DNA from: Pseudomonadota bacterium
GTDB taxonomy: Bacteria > Pseudomonadota > Gammaproteobacteria > Steroidobacterales > Steroidobacteraceae
Length of the DNA: 6,620 bases
Direction: 5' to 3'
Assembly (NCBI GenBank): GCA_021817875.1
Contig: JAKAFQ010000245.1
Span: forward strand, 1-6,620
Shown here: piece by piece, positions 1 to 6,620 of the stretch
How positions within the stretch are numbered: position 1 is the stretch's first letter
Layout of the letters: every line of letters starts with the position of its first letter
The notes under the pieces: model-generated
Databases searched by the model: none
Seen by the model: only the letters and a program-made list of their open reading frames with translations
Told to the model about the DNA's origin: nothing
Translations under genes and position numbers: made by a program

Positions 1-93
1 TAGGGCCCGCAGCGGTAGTTTCCCTCAGGAGATGAGCAATCCCCGCAATGCCCAGGCTTCTCAGCGGTGGCGTTGCAGTCTCAAAAGCGTTAG

Positions 94-108
94 CATGACA
101 AGGTCATG
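94..108 (+). promoter_or_regulatory. Perfect inverted repeat over the ribosome binding site and first ATG
   Basis: The sequence CATGAC-AAG-GTCATG is a perfect 6-bp inverted repeat around a 3-base centre. It contains the AAGG ribosome binding site (100-103) of the small exported protein and ends in the first of two consecutive ATG codons (106 and 109). As RNA it could fold into a 6-bp stem with a triloop that hides the start region. As DNA, its ATGAC/GTCAT arms recall the half-sites of the E. coli CusR box, but the spacing is shorter (3 rather than 6 bases). The symmetry is seen directly; a regulatory role is inference. I see no convincing -35/-10 pair in positions 1-93. Confidence 0.3.
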
Positions 109-525
109 ATGGCTCGGCGATTTCATTCGCATTACCTCACGCTCCTGCTGCTGGCAGTGGTGACCCTCGGGTACGGCCAGCAGGTCTGGGCGTGTCCCAT
201 GATGCTGTCCCCCACTCCGGTACCGATGCGCTGCCCCATGACGGGTCACCGAATGCCGATGCCCTGTGGTGGTGCGTCGTTGTCCCGCGGAGTCTCCTGC
301 GGGATGCCCAGCGCTTGTGGATGGGTGCCGGCGGGACCCGCTGCTCGAGTCAGCGGGATTGAAATCCGAAATGCGCATGCCGTCGCTCCGTCCGCGCCGG
401 CATGGACTGCTGTCTCTCCTGTGGCGGCTCATCGAAGGCCGCCACCGCAGGGTCCCCCGCGCACGGCCACCGCCTCATCGGCGGGGCGCGATACCTATCT
501 TTCGACCCTCCGTCTGAGACTCTAA
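109..525 (+). CDS. Small exported Cys/Met/His-rich protein, putative periplasmic copper binder
   Basis: This 138-residue protein is not one I can name. Residues 1-28 look like a signal peptide: basic Arg/His start, a Leu/Val-rich core, and a VWA cleavage site just before Cys29. The Trp at -2 makes a lipoprotein signal unlikely. The next 45 residues hold five Cys (29, 42, 53, 64, 70), seven Met (31, 32, 40, 44, 49, 51, 66) and His47, including CPMM, CPMTGH and MPMPCGG clusters; such residues bind Cu(I) and Ag(I). The rest is Ala/Pro/Arg-rich and unrecognised. ATG109 is preferred over ATG106 because AAGG at 100-103 then lies 5 bases upstream; TAG at 91 closes the frame. It precedes the pump genes by 81 bases, suggesting a role as metal buffer or donor. 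Third-base GC drops after about position 340, so the C-terminal frame is less certain than the first half. Confidence 0.6.
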   Translation: MARRFHSHYLTLLLLAVVTLGYGQQVWACPMMLSPTPVPMRCPMTGHRMPMPCGGASLSRGVSCGMPSACGWVPAGPAARVSGIEIRNAHAVAPSAPAWTAVSPVAAHRRPPPQGPPRTATASSAGRDTYLSTLRLRL

Positions 526-549
526 CACTCCACGTTGCGGATCGGTGCT

Positions 550-566
550 CGCACGCCAAGCGTGTG
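550..566 (+). other. Short hairpin in the gap before the outer-membrane channel gene
   Basis: CGCACGC-CAA-GCGTGTG can fold into a 7-pair stem (one G-U pair) with a CAA triloop. It sits between the stop at 523-525 and the GTG start at 607. No T-run follows, so it is not a convincing intrinsic terminator. It could be a processing or attenuation element, or chance in GC-rich DNA. Confidence 0.2.
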
Positions 567-596
567 CGGGCACGTCATCGTTTGGGATCTGCAAAC

Positions 597-600
597 GGAG
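597..600 (+). promoter_or_regulatory. Ribosome binding site deciding the GTG start of the channel gene
   Basis: GGAG lies 6 bases before GTG607. The longer reading from TTG535 has no comparable site and would put about 24 non-signal-like residues in front of a clean signal peptide. This site therefore fixes the start at 607. Confidence 0.7.
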
Positions 601-606
601 TGTCTT

Positions 607-1908
607 GTGCGTCATCATTCGGAATGTCTGACCGGCGTGGTCGGCTTGGCGTTGCTCCTCGTCGTGAGCGCAACTCATGCCGCCGATCTCGCGCACCGGG
701 ACCGTTATGTGCCGCTGCCGGCGCCGCTGACGGCTGAATCGTTCACCGCCGCGGTGCTTGCGCGGAACGCGGGTCTCTCGGCCATGCGGCAAGCGCTGGT
801 CGCGGCGGTCTCCAGCATCCGGCCGGCCGGCGCGTTGCCCGATCCGATGCTGAGCGTATCGGCGGCGCCGCGTACTTTCGGCGGCGCCATGGGAACGGGC
901 GAGGACATCGAGGTGAGTCAGGCGCTGCCCTGGTGGGGCACGCTCGCAGCGCGCAAGGAGATCGCACAAGCGGATGCGGAGGTGGCGCGCCACGACCTCG
1001 AGGCGCTGCGGCTGCGCCTCGCGGCCACAGCGCGAGGGGCCTTTGCAGACTGGGTGTACGTTCACCGCGCACTCAGGATCAATGCCGCCAACCAATCCGT
1101 CATCGCCGAGCTGCGGCGCATCGCTTCGGTACGCTACGCGACGGGCAAGGCGCCGCAAGCCGATGTGCTGGAAGCGGATGTCGAGCGCACCGTGCTCGCG
1201 CAGCAACAGCTTAAGTGGCGGCGGAAGATCGCCGTTGTTGCAGCGCGCATGAACGCACTGCTCGATCGGCCACCGACATCCCCGATTCCACTGCCCGCGG
1301 CCCTGCCCGCGCCGGCGCATCTGCCGTCCGAAGCGGAGTTCCTCCAGCGGGGACTCACCCACCCGCAGTTGAAGGCGCTCGAAGCGCAAGAACACGCCGC
1401 TCGGGCGAAGGCGGCGCTCGCAGGCAAAAAACGCTACCCGCAATTCCAAGTGAGCGCCGGCTACAACAGCATGTGGTCGGATCCGGCGATGCGGCCCATG
1501 GTGGGACTGTCCTTCACGGTCCCGCTCGATCAGGGGAAGTACCGCGCGGAAATCGATGCCGCCCATGCGCAGGAGCGGCGGGCCGAATACGATCTCGAGA
1601 GCACGCGCGCGACCCTGCTCGCCGATCTCTCGGCCGCCTACGCCTCGACGCGAGAGGCGGCGAAGTCGCTCGCGCTCTATCGAGACGACCTCGTGCCGCT
1701 CTCGCGCGATGCGCTCGATGTGGCCTTGAGCGAATACGGCAGCGGCCAGGGCGGCTTTCTCGAGGTGCTGACCGCTGAGCAGCACCAACTCGATACCGAA
1801 CTCGGACTCGCCCGCGCGCAATCGGAATACTTCGATCGGTGGGCCGAGCTCGAGCGACTGAGCGGGAGCGGGCTTGCGATTCCGAACGTGACGGGGAGCT
1901 CGCGATGA
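607..1908 (+). CDS. cusC: CusC/CzcC-type outer-membrane efflux channel (TolC family)
   Basis: Outer-membrane factor of the tripartite metal pump: it trimerises into a barrel and periplasmic tunnel that meets the CusB-CusA assembly and releases metal outside. The protein has 433 residues, normal for the family. Residues 1-25 form a signal peptide with a hydrophobic core and a THA cleavage site; no lipobox Cys follows, so unlike E. coli CusC it is probably not lipidated. Two outer-membrane efflux repeats follow (about 45-240 and 255-430). Visible family landmarks are PDPM near 78-81, QALPWWGTL near 105-113, VPLDQGKYRAEI near 305-316 and GQGGFLEVL near 380-388, separated by Ala/Glu/Arg-rich helices. 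The start is GTG607, chosen for its ribosome binding site and signal peptide. Its last codons overlap the adaptor gene start (ATGA at 1905-1908), indicating coupled translation. The channel family is clear; metal specificity comes from the neighbours. Confidence 0.9.
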   Translation: MRHHSECLTGVVGLALLLVVSATHAADLAHRDRYVPLPAPLTAESFTAAVLARNAGLSAMRQALVAAVSSIRPAGALPDPMLSVSAAPRTFGGAMGTGEDIEVSQALPWWGTLAARKEIAQADAEVARHDLEALRLRLAATARGAFADWVYVHRALRINAANQSVIAELRRIASVRYATGKAPQADVLEADVERTVLAQQQLKWRRKIAVVAARMNALLDRPPTSPIPLPAALPAPAHLPSEAEFLQRGLTHPQLKALEAQEHAARAKAALAGKKRYPQFQVSAGYNSMWSDPAMRPMVGLSFTVPLDQGKYRAEIDAAHAQERRAEYDLESTRATLLADLSAAYASTREAAKSLALYRDDLVPLSRDALDVALSEYGSGQGGFLEVLTAEQHQLDTELGLARAQSEYFDRWAELERLSGSGLAIPNVTGSSR

Positions 1909-3455
1909 AGACGAACTACCGCATGGCATTCTTCGTGGCGCTTGCCATCAATCTGCTGCTCTTGGGCGCCGCTGGGGCACTGTGGTGGCGCGCGCATCGG
2001 GCGGCGGTGTCGAAGGTCGCCGCGGGGGTGGCAGCGGCTCCAGCGTTTCGGGCGAGCGCAGGGACCGGGAGCGGCGGGCCTTCGCAGGAGTCGTCTCTCG
2101 CGCCGGTGCAAATTTCCGACCAGCAGCTGCAGCGTATCGGGGTGAAAATCGGCGAGGTCCGGCGCAAGGCCGTCAGCGACGTCATCCGCACGACGGGCAG
2201 TGTCGCGATCGACGAACGAGGACTCGCGTACGTGCAGGTGCGCTTCTCGGGCTACATCCAGAAGGTGTTCGTCAACTCGACCTATCAGTACGTGCACCGG
2301 GGACAGCCGCTCTTCAGCATCTACAGCCCCGAGCTCTTGTCCACCGAGCGCGAGTACCTGCTGGCGAGAGACAGTCAACGGCGGCTCGCGCGCAGCGCCG
2401 ATCCGGCCGTGGCGCGCGATGCGGCCTCGCTGGTTCACGCGGCGGCCGAGCGACTTGCGCTCTGGGGTATCCCACGCCGGGAAATCGAGCGTCTGCGCGC
2501 GACGGGGCGAGTAAGGCGGGATCTGGTCATCGACTCACCGGTGAGCGGCTACGTCACCCAGCGCGAAGCGCTGCCCAACGCGTACGCCGAGCCCGGAACA
2601 CGCCTCTACACGGTGGCGAATCTCTCGACGATTTGGGTGTTCGCCCACGTATTCCAGAACGATCTCGGGCGAATCAAGGTCGACGATCGGGCACGCCTCA
2701 CCGTCAACACGTACCCTGGGGCGCGCTTCACCGGCCGGGTGGATTTCATCTACCCCGAGATCGATCCCGCGACGCGCACGGCGCGGGTGCGCCTGCGATT
2801 TGCGAACCCGACCCTGAAGCTCGTGCCGGGCATGTTCGTCAACGTCTCGCTCGAAGCCCCGATGGGTGAGCAGGTGGTGATTCCGGCCTCTGGGGTACTG
2901 CAGACGGGCACCCGGCAGATCGTGTTCGTGGACCGCGGCGACGGGTATCTCGAGCCGCGTGATGTGCAGCTCGGTGCCGAGGTCGGCGATGAGTACATCG
3001 TGCTCAAGGGTCTCAAACCGGGGGAGAGGATCGTCACCTCGGCCAATTTCCTCATCGATTCCCAAAGCCAGCTGCAGGCCGCCTTGTCCGCCTTCGCGCC
3101 GCCGCCCGCGGCGCCCCGGACGGCAGGTGCTCCACAGGTGCGTCTCGCGGTATCCCTGCAACCGAATCCCCCGCGCGTCGGGCGCAATCTGATCCGCGTG
3201 ACGCTCATCGATCGCAAGGGCGCGCCGGTCGACGGCGCGCGGGTGAGTGCGACCTTCGTGCTGCCGGGGATGCCGGCCATGGGGATGGCGGGCAAGCAGG
3301 TATCGGTGCAATTGACGCCGGCCGGGAACGGCGTCTACCAAGGCACCGTGACGCTCCCGGGAGGCGGCACCTGGCAGGTCGCGGTCGTTGCCCGAAAGGG
3401 GGATCAGGTCGTGGCCACCCACCAGCTTTCGGTGGATGCGGCGGGGGGACTGTAG
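1905..3455 (+). CDS. cusB: CusB-type periplasmic adaptor with C-terminal YtkA/FixH-like domain
   Basis: Membrane-fusion protein linking the inner-membrane pump to the outer-membrane channel; 516 residues, about 100 longer than E. coli CusB. Residues 8-28 are a hydrophobic signal or anchor segment. The adaptor core follows: lipoyl half-motifs near 115-135 (SGYIQKVFV) and 212-217 (PVSGYV) flanking a short helical hairpin, beta-barrel to about 290 with DPATRTARVRLRF from 287, VPGM to Met310, and the Cus-type SANFLIDSQSQLQ at 379-391. A Pro/Ala linker (about 395-411) leads to an immunoglobulin-like domain (412-516) resembling YtkA/FixH, with Met456, Met459 and Met461 in an MPAMGM motif. No heavy-metal-binding domain lies at the N terminus, and residues 30-70 contain no Met. 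ATG1905 is chosen over an in-frame start at 1839 because it has GGGGAG 6 bases upstream and opens directly into the signal segment. The stop TAG abuts the pump start. Confidence 0.9.
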   Translation: MKTNYRMAFFVALAINLLLLGAAGALWWRAHRAAVSKVAAGVAAAPAFRASAGTGSGGPSQESSLAPVQISDQQLQRIGVKIGEVRRKAVSDVIRTTGSVAIDERGLAYVQVRFSGYIQKVFVNSTYQYVHRGQPLFSIYSPELLSTEREYLLARDSQRRLARSADPAVARDAASLVHAAAERLALWGIPRREIERLRATGRVRRDLVIDSPVSGYVTQREALPNAYAEPGTRLYTVANLSTIWVFAHVFQNDLGRIKVDDRARLTVNTYPGARFTGRVDFIYPEIDPATRTARVRLRFANPTLKLVPGMFVNVSLEAPMGEQVVIPASGVLQTGTRQIVFVDRGDGYLEPRDVQLGAEVGDEYIVLKGLKPGERIVTSANFLIDSQSQLQAALSAFAPPPAAPRTAGAPQVRLAVSLQPNPPRVGRNLIRVTLIDRKGAPVDGARVSATFVLPGMPAMGMAGKQVSVQLTPAGNGVYQGTVTLPGGGTWQVAVVARKGDQVVATHQLSVDAAGGL

Positions 3456-6400
3456 ATGATCGCCCGAATTCTGCGCTGGTGCGCGGCGAACCGATTCCTC
3501 GTCTTTACCGGGACCCTCCTCGCGATTGCGGCGGGCCTCTGGTCGATGAGGCACATCCCGATCGATGCGCTGCCGGACATCTCCGACGTCGAGGTCGTCA
3601 TCCACACCCGCTGGGCGGGGCAGCCGCCGAACCTCATCGAAGATCAGGTGACCTATCCCATTGTCACAACGCTGCTCGCTGCGCCACGGGTGAAGGCGGT
3701 ACGCGCCCAGACGATGTTCGGCGACTCGTACGTGTTCGTCGTGTTCAAGGACGGGACGAACCTTTACTGGGCTCGCTCGCGCGTGCTCGAGTACCTGCAG
3801 CAGATCGAAGGTCGCCTCCCGCCAGGGGTTCACCCCGAGATGGGACCGGATGCGACCGCTGCCGGGTGGGTCTACGAGTACGCGCTCGTCGACCATACTC
3901 ATCGGTACAGCCTCGCTGAGCTGCGCAGCCTCCAGGACTGGTCCCTGCGCTATCAGCTCGAGACCGTGCCGGGGGTGGCGCAGGTCGCCTCGATCGGCGG
4001 CTTCGTCCGCCAGTACCAGGTGAATCTCGATCCGGACAAGCTGCGCGCTTACGACATCCCACTCTCGAGAGTGATCGAGCGCATCCGCGCGAGCACCAAC
4101 GAGGTCGGCGGCGGGGTGCTCGAGCTCTCGGGCGCCGAGTACATGGTACGCGGTCTCGGGTACATTCATTCACTGAAGGACCTCGCCGACATTCCGGTGG
4201 CCGCCAAGAACGGCACGCCGGTGCTGGTGAAGGATCTCGGCACGGTGAATTTCGGTCCCGCCCCCCGTCGCGGCGTTGCGGACTGGCAAGGGGAGGGCGA
4301 GACCGTCGGCGGCATCGTCGTGATGCGCTATGGTGAGAACGCCCTGAAGGTCATCCAAGCGGTGAAGGCGAAACTCGCCGCGATCGCCCCCTCCCTCCCG
4401 CCCGGCGTCACGATCCGCACGGCCTACGACCGCTCGGGCCTCATCGAAGCGTCGGTCCATACCCTCGAGCGCGATCTCATCGAAGAGGCCCTGGTCGTGA
4501 GTCTGGTGATCGTGCTGTTCCTGTGGCATTTCCGATCGGCGCTGATCCCGATTCTCTCCATCCCGATTGCGGTCATCGCCTCGTTCATCCCGATGTATTT
4601 CCTGCACGTCTCGAGCAACATCATGTCGCTCGGGGGCCTCGCGCTCGCGATCGGGGTGCTGGTCGATGCCGCCATGGTTATGGTCGAAAACGGCTACCGG
4701 CGGCTGGCCGAAGCAGACTCGGGCGGCGAGGGGCCTGCGGCCCATGGTCCCCCGGGCGAGGCCGGGGGAACGGCGGTGGGGAAGGGCGGTGCTGCGCTCA
4801 CGGCCCCGGCGCCGCAGGACCGCCGCGCGCTGCTCCTTGGCGCCGCCGAGCAGGTGGCCCCCGCGCTTTTTTTCTCCCTGATCATCATCATTGTCTCGTT
4901 CCTGCCGGTCTTCCTGCTCGAGGGGCCGGAGGGGCGGCTCTTTACGCCGCTCGCCTGGACCAAGACGCTCGCGATCGCCTGCTCGTCGATTCTCGCGATC
5001 ACCCTGGTGCCGCTGCTGATGCCGCTCTTCATCCGCGGTCGACTGCGACCCGAATCGCGCAATCCCATCTCCCGCATCACCCGAACGCTCTATCTGCCGG
5101 TGCTCAAGCTCTGCCTGCGCTATCGGCGCACGGCGCTCGCGGTGGCAGTGATCGCCCTTGCACTCACGGTGCCACTCGCCGAGCACATCGGCAGTCAGTT
5201 CATGCCGGCGCTCTACGAGGGCTCCGTGCTCTATATGCCCACCGCGCTGCCGGGCATCTCGATCACGCAGGTCACTCAGCTCCTGCAGGAACAGGACCGC
5301 ATCATCCGCTCTTTCCCGGAGGTCACGTCCGTGTTCGGAACCGCGGGCCGCTCCGACAGCGCAACCGATAACGCCCCGCTCGACATGTTCGATACCACCA
5401 TCATGCTCGAGCCCCGCCGGCAATGGCCCGCCGGGATGACCTACGCGAAGCTGATCCAGCAAATGGACGCAAAGCTGCAGTTTCCGGGACTCACCAACAC
5501 CTGGACCATGCCGGTCGCGGGGCGTCTCGACATGGAGCTCACGGGCATCAAGACGCCCGTGGGCCTGAAGATCCAGGGGCCGACGCTTGCAGGGATCGCT
5601 CGAGTGGGCCGGCGCGTGAGTGATCTGCTCACCGGCCTGCCGGGTGTCGAGTCGGTATTCGCCGAGCGCGTCGCGCAGGGCCTCTACATCAACATCGCGG
5701 TCCACCGACTCGAGGCGGCCCGCTACGGCCTCACGGTCGGGGATGTCCAACGTGCCATCGAGTCGGGGATCGGCGGTGAAGACATCGCCGAGACGGTGCA
5801 GGGGCGCGAGCGCTTTCCCATCAACGTGCGCTACGCCCACGACTTCCGCAACAACCTCCCGCAGCTCGAGCAGGTCGTAATCGCCACTCCAACCGGGGCC
5901 GAGATCCCGCTCGGCGAGGTGGCGTCGATCACCTTCTCCCGGGGGCCCTCCATGATCCGGGACGAGGGCGGTGAGCTCACGGGGTATGTGTATCTTAACC
6001 TCAGCACCTCGAACTATGGCGGCTTCGTGGCGCGCGCCAATCGGCTCCTTCATGAGAAGCTCACGCTGCCTCCCGGGTATACCTACAAGTGGTCTGGCCA
6101 GTACCAGTTCGAGATGCAGGCGAAGCAGCGTCTCGAGCTCATCCTGCCGGTCGTCTTTGTGGTGATCTTCCTCCTCCTGTACCTCCTGTTCCGCTCCGTG
6201 GCCGAGGCGGTTCTGCTGTTTTTCCCCGTCTTCTTCGCGCTCATCGGTGGGCTACTGCTGCAGTGGCTGCTCGGCTACGAATTCAGCGTCGCGGTGGCCG
6301 TCGGCTACATTGCTCTTTTTGGTATCGCCGTGGAGACGGCGGTGGTCATGGTCGTGTACCTGCGTGGCGCGCTCGAGGCGCGCCTGAAATCACACCACGC

Positions 6401-6620
6401 CCTGACGCCTGAGGACCTCGCGGCGGCCGCGATCGACGGGGCCGTGCTGCGGCTGCGCCCGGTGCTCATGACCGTTTGTGCCGTCATTGGCAGCCTCGCG
6501 CCCATTCTCTGGGAGACGGGGATTGGCTCGGACGTGATGAAGCCGATCGCCGCGCCGATCGTCGGCGGCATGGTGACCGCGACGATTGCCGTGATGATCC
6601 TGGTACCGATCCTGTTCGTC
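3456..6620 (+). CDS. cusA: CusA-type Cu(I)/Ag(I) RND efflux pump, 3' end cut by window
   Basis: Proton-driven inner-membrane pump of the heavy-metal RND family. The frame stays open for 1055 codons to the window edge; by alignment with E. coli CusA (1047 residues, recalled) roughly ten or more C-terminal residues are missing. TM1 is near 13-33, TM2-TM6 fall within about 335-530, TM7 near 553-572, TM8-TM12 from about 890 onward, with two large periplasmic domains between. The TM4 signature AIGxxxDAAxxxVEN (398-412, Asp404) is that of the copper/silver HME4 class. The three-Met binding site is intact at Met594, Met644 and Met693 (E. coli 573, 623, 672), with Asp646 replacing Glu625. Glu960 matches Glu939; Val1003 replaces Lys984. 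The TM4-TM5 cytoplasmic loop carries an extra Gly/Ala/Pro-rich stretch (about 423-452). ATG3456 directly follows the cusB stop, with GGGGGA 6 bases upstream. The class is clear; exact metal range is inferred. Confidence 0.95.
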   Translation, partial: MIARILRWCAANRFLVFTGTLLAIAAGLWSMRHIPIDALPDISDVEVVIHTRWAGQPPNLIEDQVTYPIVTTLLAAPRVKAVRAQTMFGDSYVFVVFKDGTNLYWARSRVLEYLQQIEGRLPPGVHPEMGPDATAAGWVYEYALVDHTHRYSLAELRSLQDWSLRYQLETVPGVAQVASIGGFVRQYQVNLDPDKLRAYDIPLSRVIERIRASTNEVGGGVLELSGAEYMVRGLGYIHSLKDLADIPVAAKNGTPVLVKDLGTVNFGPAPRRGVADWQGEGETVGGIVVMRYGENALKVIQAVKAKLAAIAPSLPPGVTIRTAYDRSGLIEASVHTLERDLIEEALVVSLVIVLFLWHFRSALIPILSIPIAVIASFIPMYFLHVSSNIMSLGGLALAIGVLVDAAMVMVENGYRRLAEADSGGEGPAAHGPPGEAGGTAVGKGGAALTAPAPQDRRALLLGAAEQVAPALFFSLIIIIVSFLPVFLLEGPEGRLFTPLAWTKTLAIACSSILAITLVPLLMPLFIRGRLRPESRNPISRITRTLYLPVLKLCLRYRRTALAVAVIALALTVPLAEHIGSQFMPALYEGSVLYMPTALPGISITQVTQLLQEQDRIIRSFPEVTSVFGTAGRSDSATDNAPLDMFDTTIMLEPRRQWPAGMTYAKLIQQMDAKLQFPGLTNTWTMPVAGRLDMELTGIKTPVGLKIQGPTLAGIARVGRRVSDLLTGLPGVESVFAERVAQGLYINIAVHRLEAARYGLTVGDVQRAIESGIGGEDIAETVQGRERFPINVRYAHDFRNNLPQLEQVVIATPTGAEIPLGEVASITFSRGPSMIRDEGGELTGYVYLNLSTSNYGGFVARANRLLHEKLTLPPGYTYKWSGQYQFEMQAKQRLELILPVVFVVIFLLLYLLFRSVAEAVLLFFPVFFALIGGLLLQWLLGYEFSVAVAVGYIALFGIAVETAVVMVVYLRGALEARLKSHHALTPEDLAAAAIDGAVLRLRPVLMTVCAVIGSLAPILWETGIGSDVMKPIAAPIVGGMVTATIAVMILVPILFV

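Noticed and set aside
73..101. Possible sigma70 promoter with TTGCAG as -35.
   Set aside because: No acceptable -10 hexamer at 16-18 bases; it would also start transcription inside or after the gene start.
1..108. CueR/MerR-type copper operator.
   Set aside because: Searched by eye for the ACCTTCC-type inverted repeat in a 19-20 bp promoter spacer; none found.
2..109. Open frame running from the window start to TGA at 107-109, overlapping ATG109 as TGATG; possibly the tail of an upstream gene or a leader peptide (ATG32).
   Set aside because: Only about 35 codons, likely enough by chance; the internal ATG32 has AGGAG abutting it with no spacing; no recognisable protein pattern.
535..606. N-terminal extension of the channel gene from TTG535.
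   Set aside because: No ribosome binding site at TTG535, and the extension would bury the signal peptide that begins cleanly at GTG607.
475..1929. Long minus-strand open frame opposite the channel gene (484 codons).
   Set aside because: Arg/His/Gly-rich antisense shadow of a well-supported + strand gene, typical of GC-rich coding DNA.
2535..4169. Minus-strand open frame of 544 codons spanning cusB and cusA.
   Set aside because: Crosses the boundary of two clear + strand genes and has shadow-like composition with no domain pattern.
4170..6053. Minus-strand open frame of 627 codons within cusA.
   Set aside because: His/Arg/Asp/Glu-rich with no hydrophobic core or motifs; the + strand protein here is unmistakable.

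Overview
The window carries the front of a copper/silver export locus of the Cus type, all on the + strand. The DNA is GC-rich with G/C-dominated third codon positions. Protein similarity recalled from memory points to a proteobacterium, probably a high-GC gammaproteobacterium; this is inference, since no rRNA or housekeeping marker is present.

Layout: 1-108 is a short upstream stretch with no gene I can support, ending in a perfect inverted repeat that covers the ribosome binding site of the first gene. 109-525 encodes a small exported protein whose mature N-terminal half is crowded with Cys, Met and His. 526-606 is a short gap with a weak hairpin and the ribosome binding site of the next gene. 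607-1908 encodes a CusC/CzcC-type outer-membrane channel. 1905-3455 encodes a CusB-type periplasmic adaptor with an extra C-terminal YtkA/FixH-like domain. 3456-6620 encodes a CusA-type RND pump of the copper/silver class, cut by the window edge roughly ten or more residues before its end. The three pump genes are packed with a 4-bp ATGA overlap and then a zero-base gap, so they are almost certainly one translationally coupled operon.

Together CusC, CusB and CusA form a tripartite conduit that takes Cu(I)/Ag(I) from the periplasm (and perhaps the cytoplasm) out of the cell using the proton gradient. The small Cys/Met protein is a plausible periplasmic metal binder feeding or buffering the system; no cusF is seen in the window.

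The most interesting signal is in the metal path. CusA keeps the three-methionine binding site and two of the four methionine pairs described for E. coli CusA, but has lost both members of each of the other two. CusB lacks the N-terminal methionines that take metal in E. coli, yet has a fused C-terminal domain with a Met-Pro-Ala-Met-Gly-Met motif. This suggests a rewired metal hand-off. Comparisons with E. coli rest on recalled sequences and need a real alignment.
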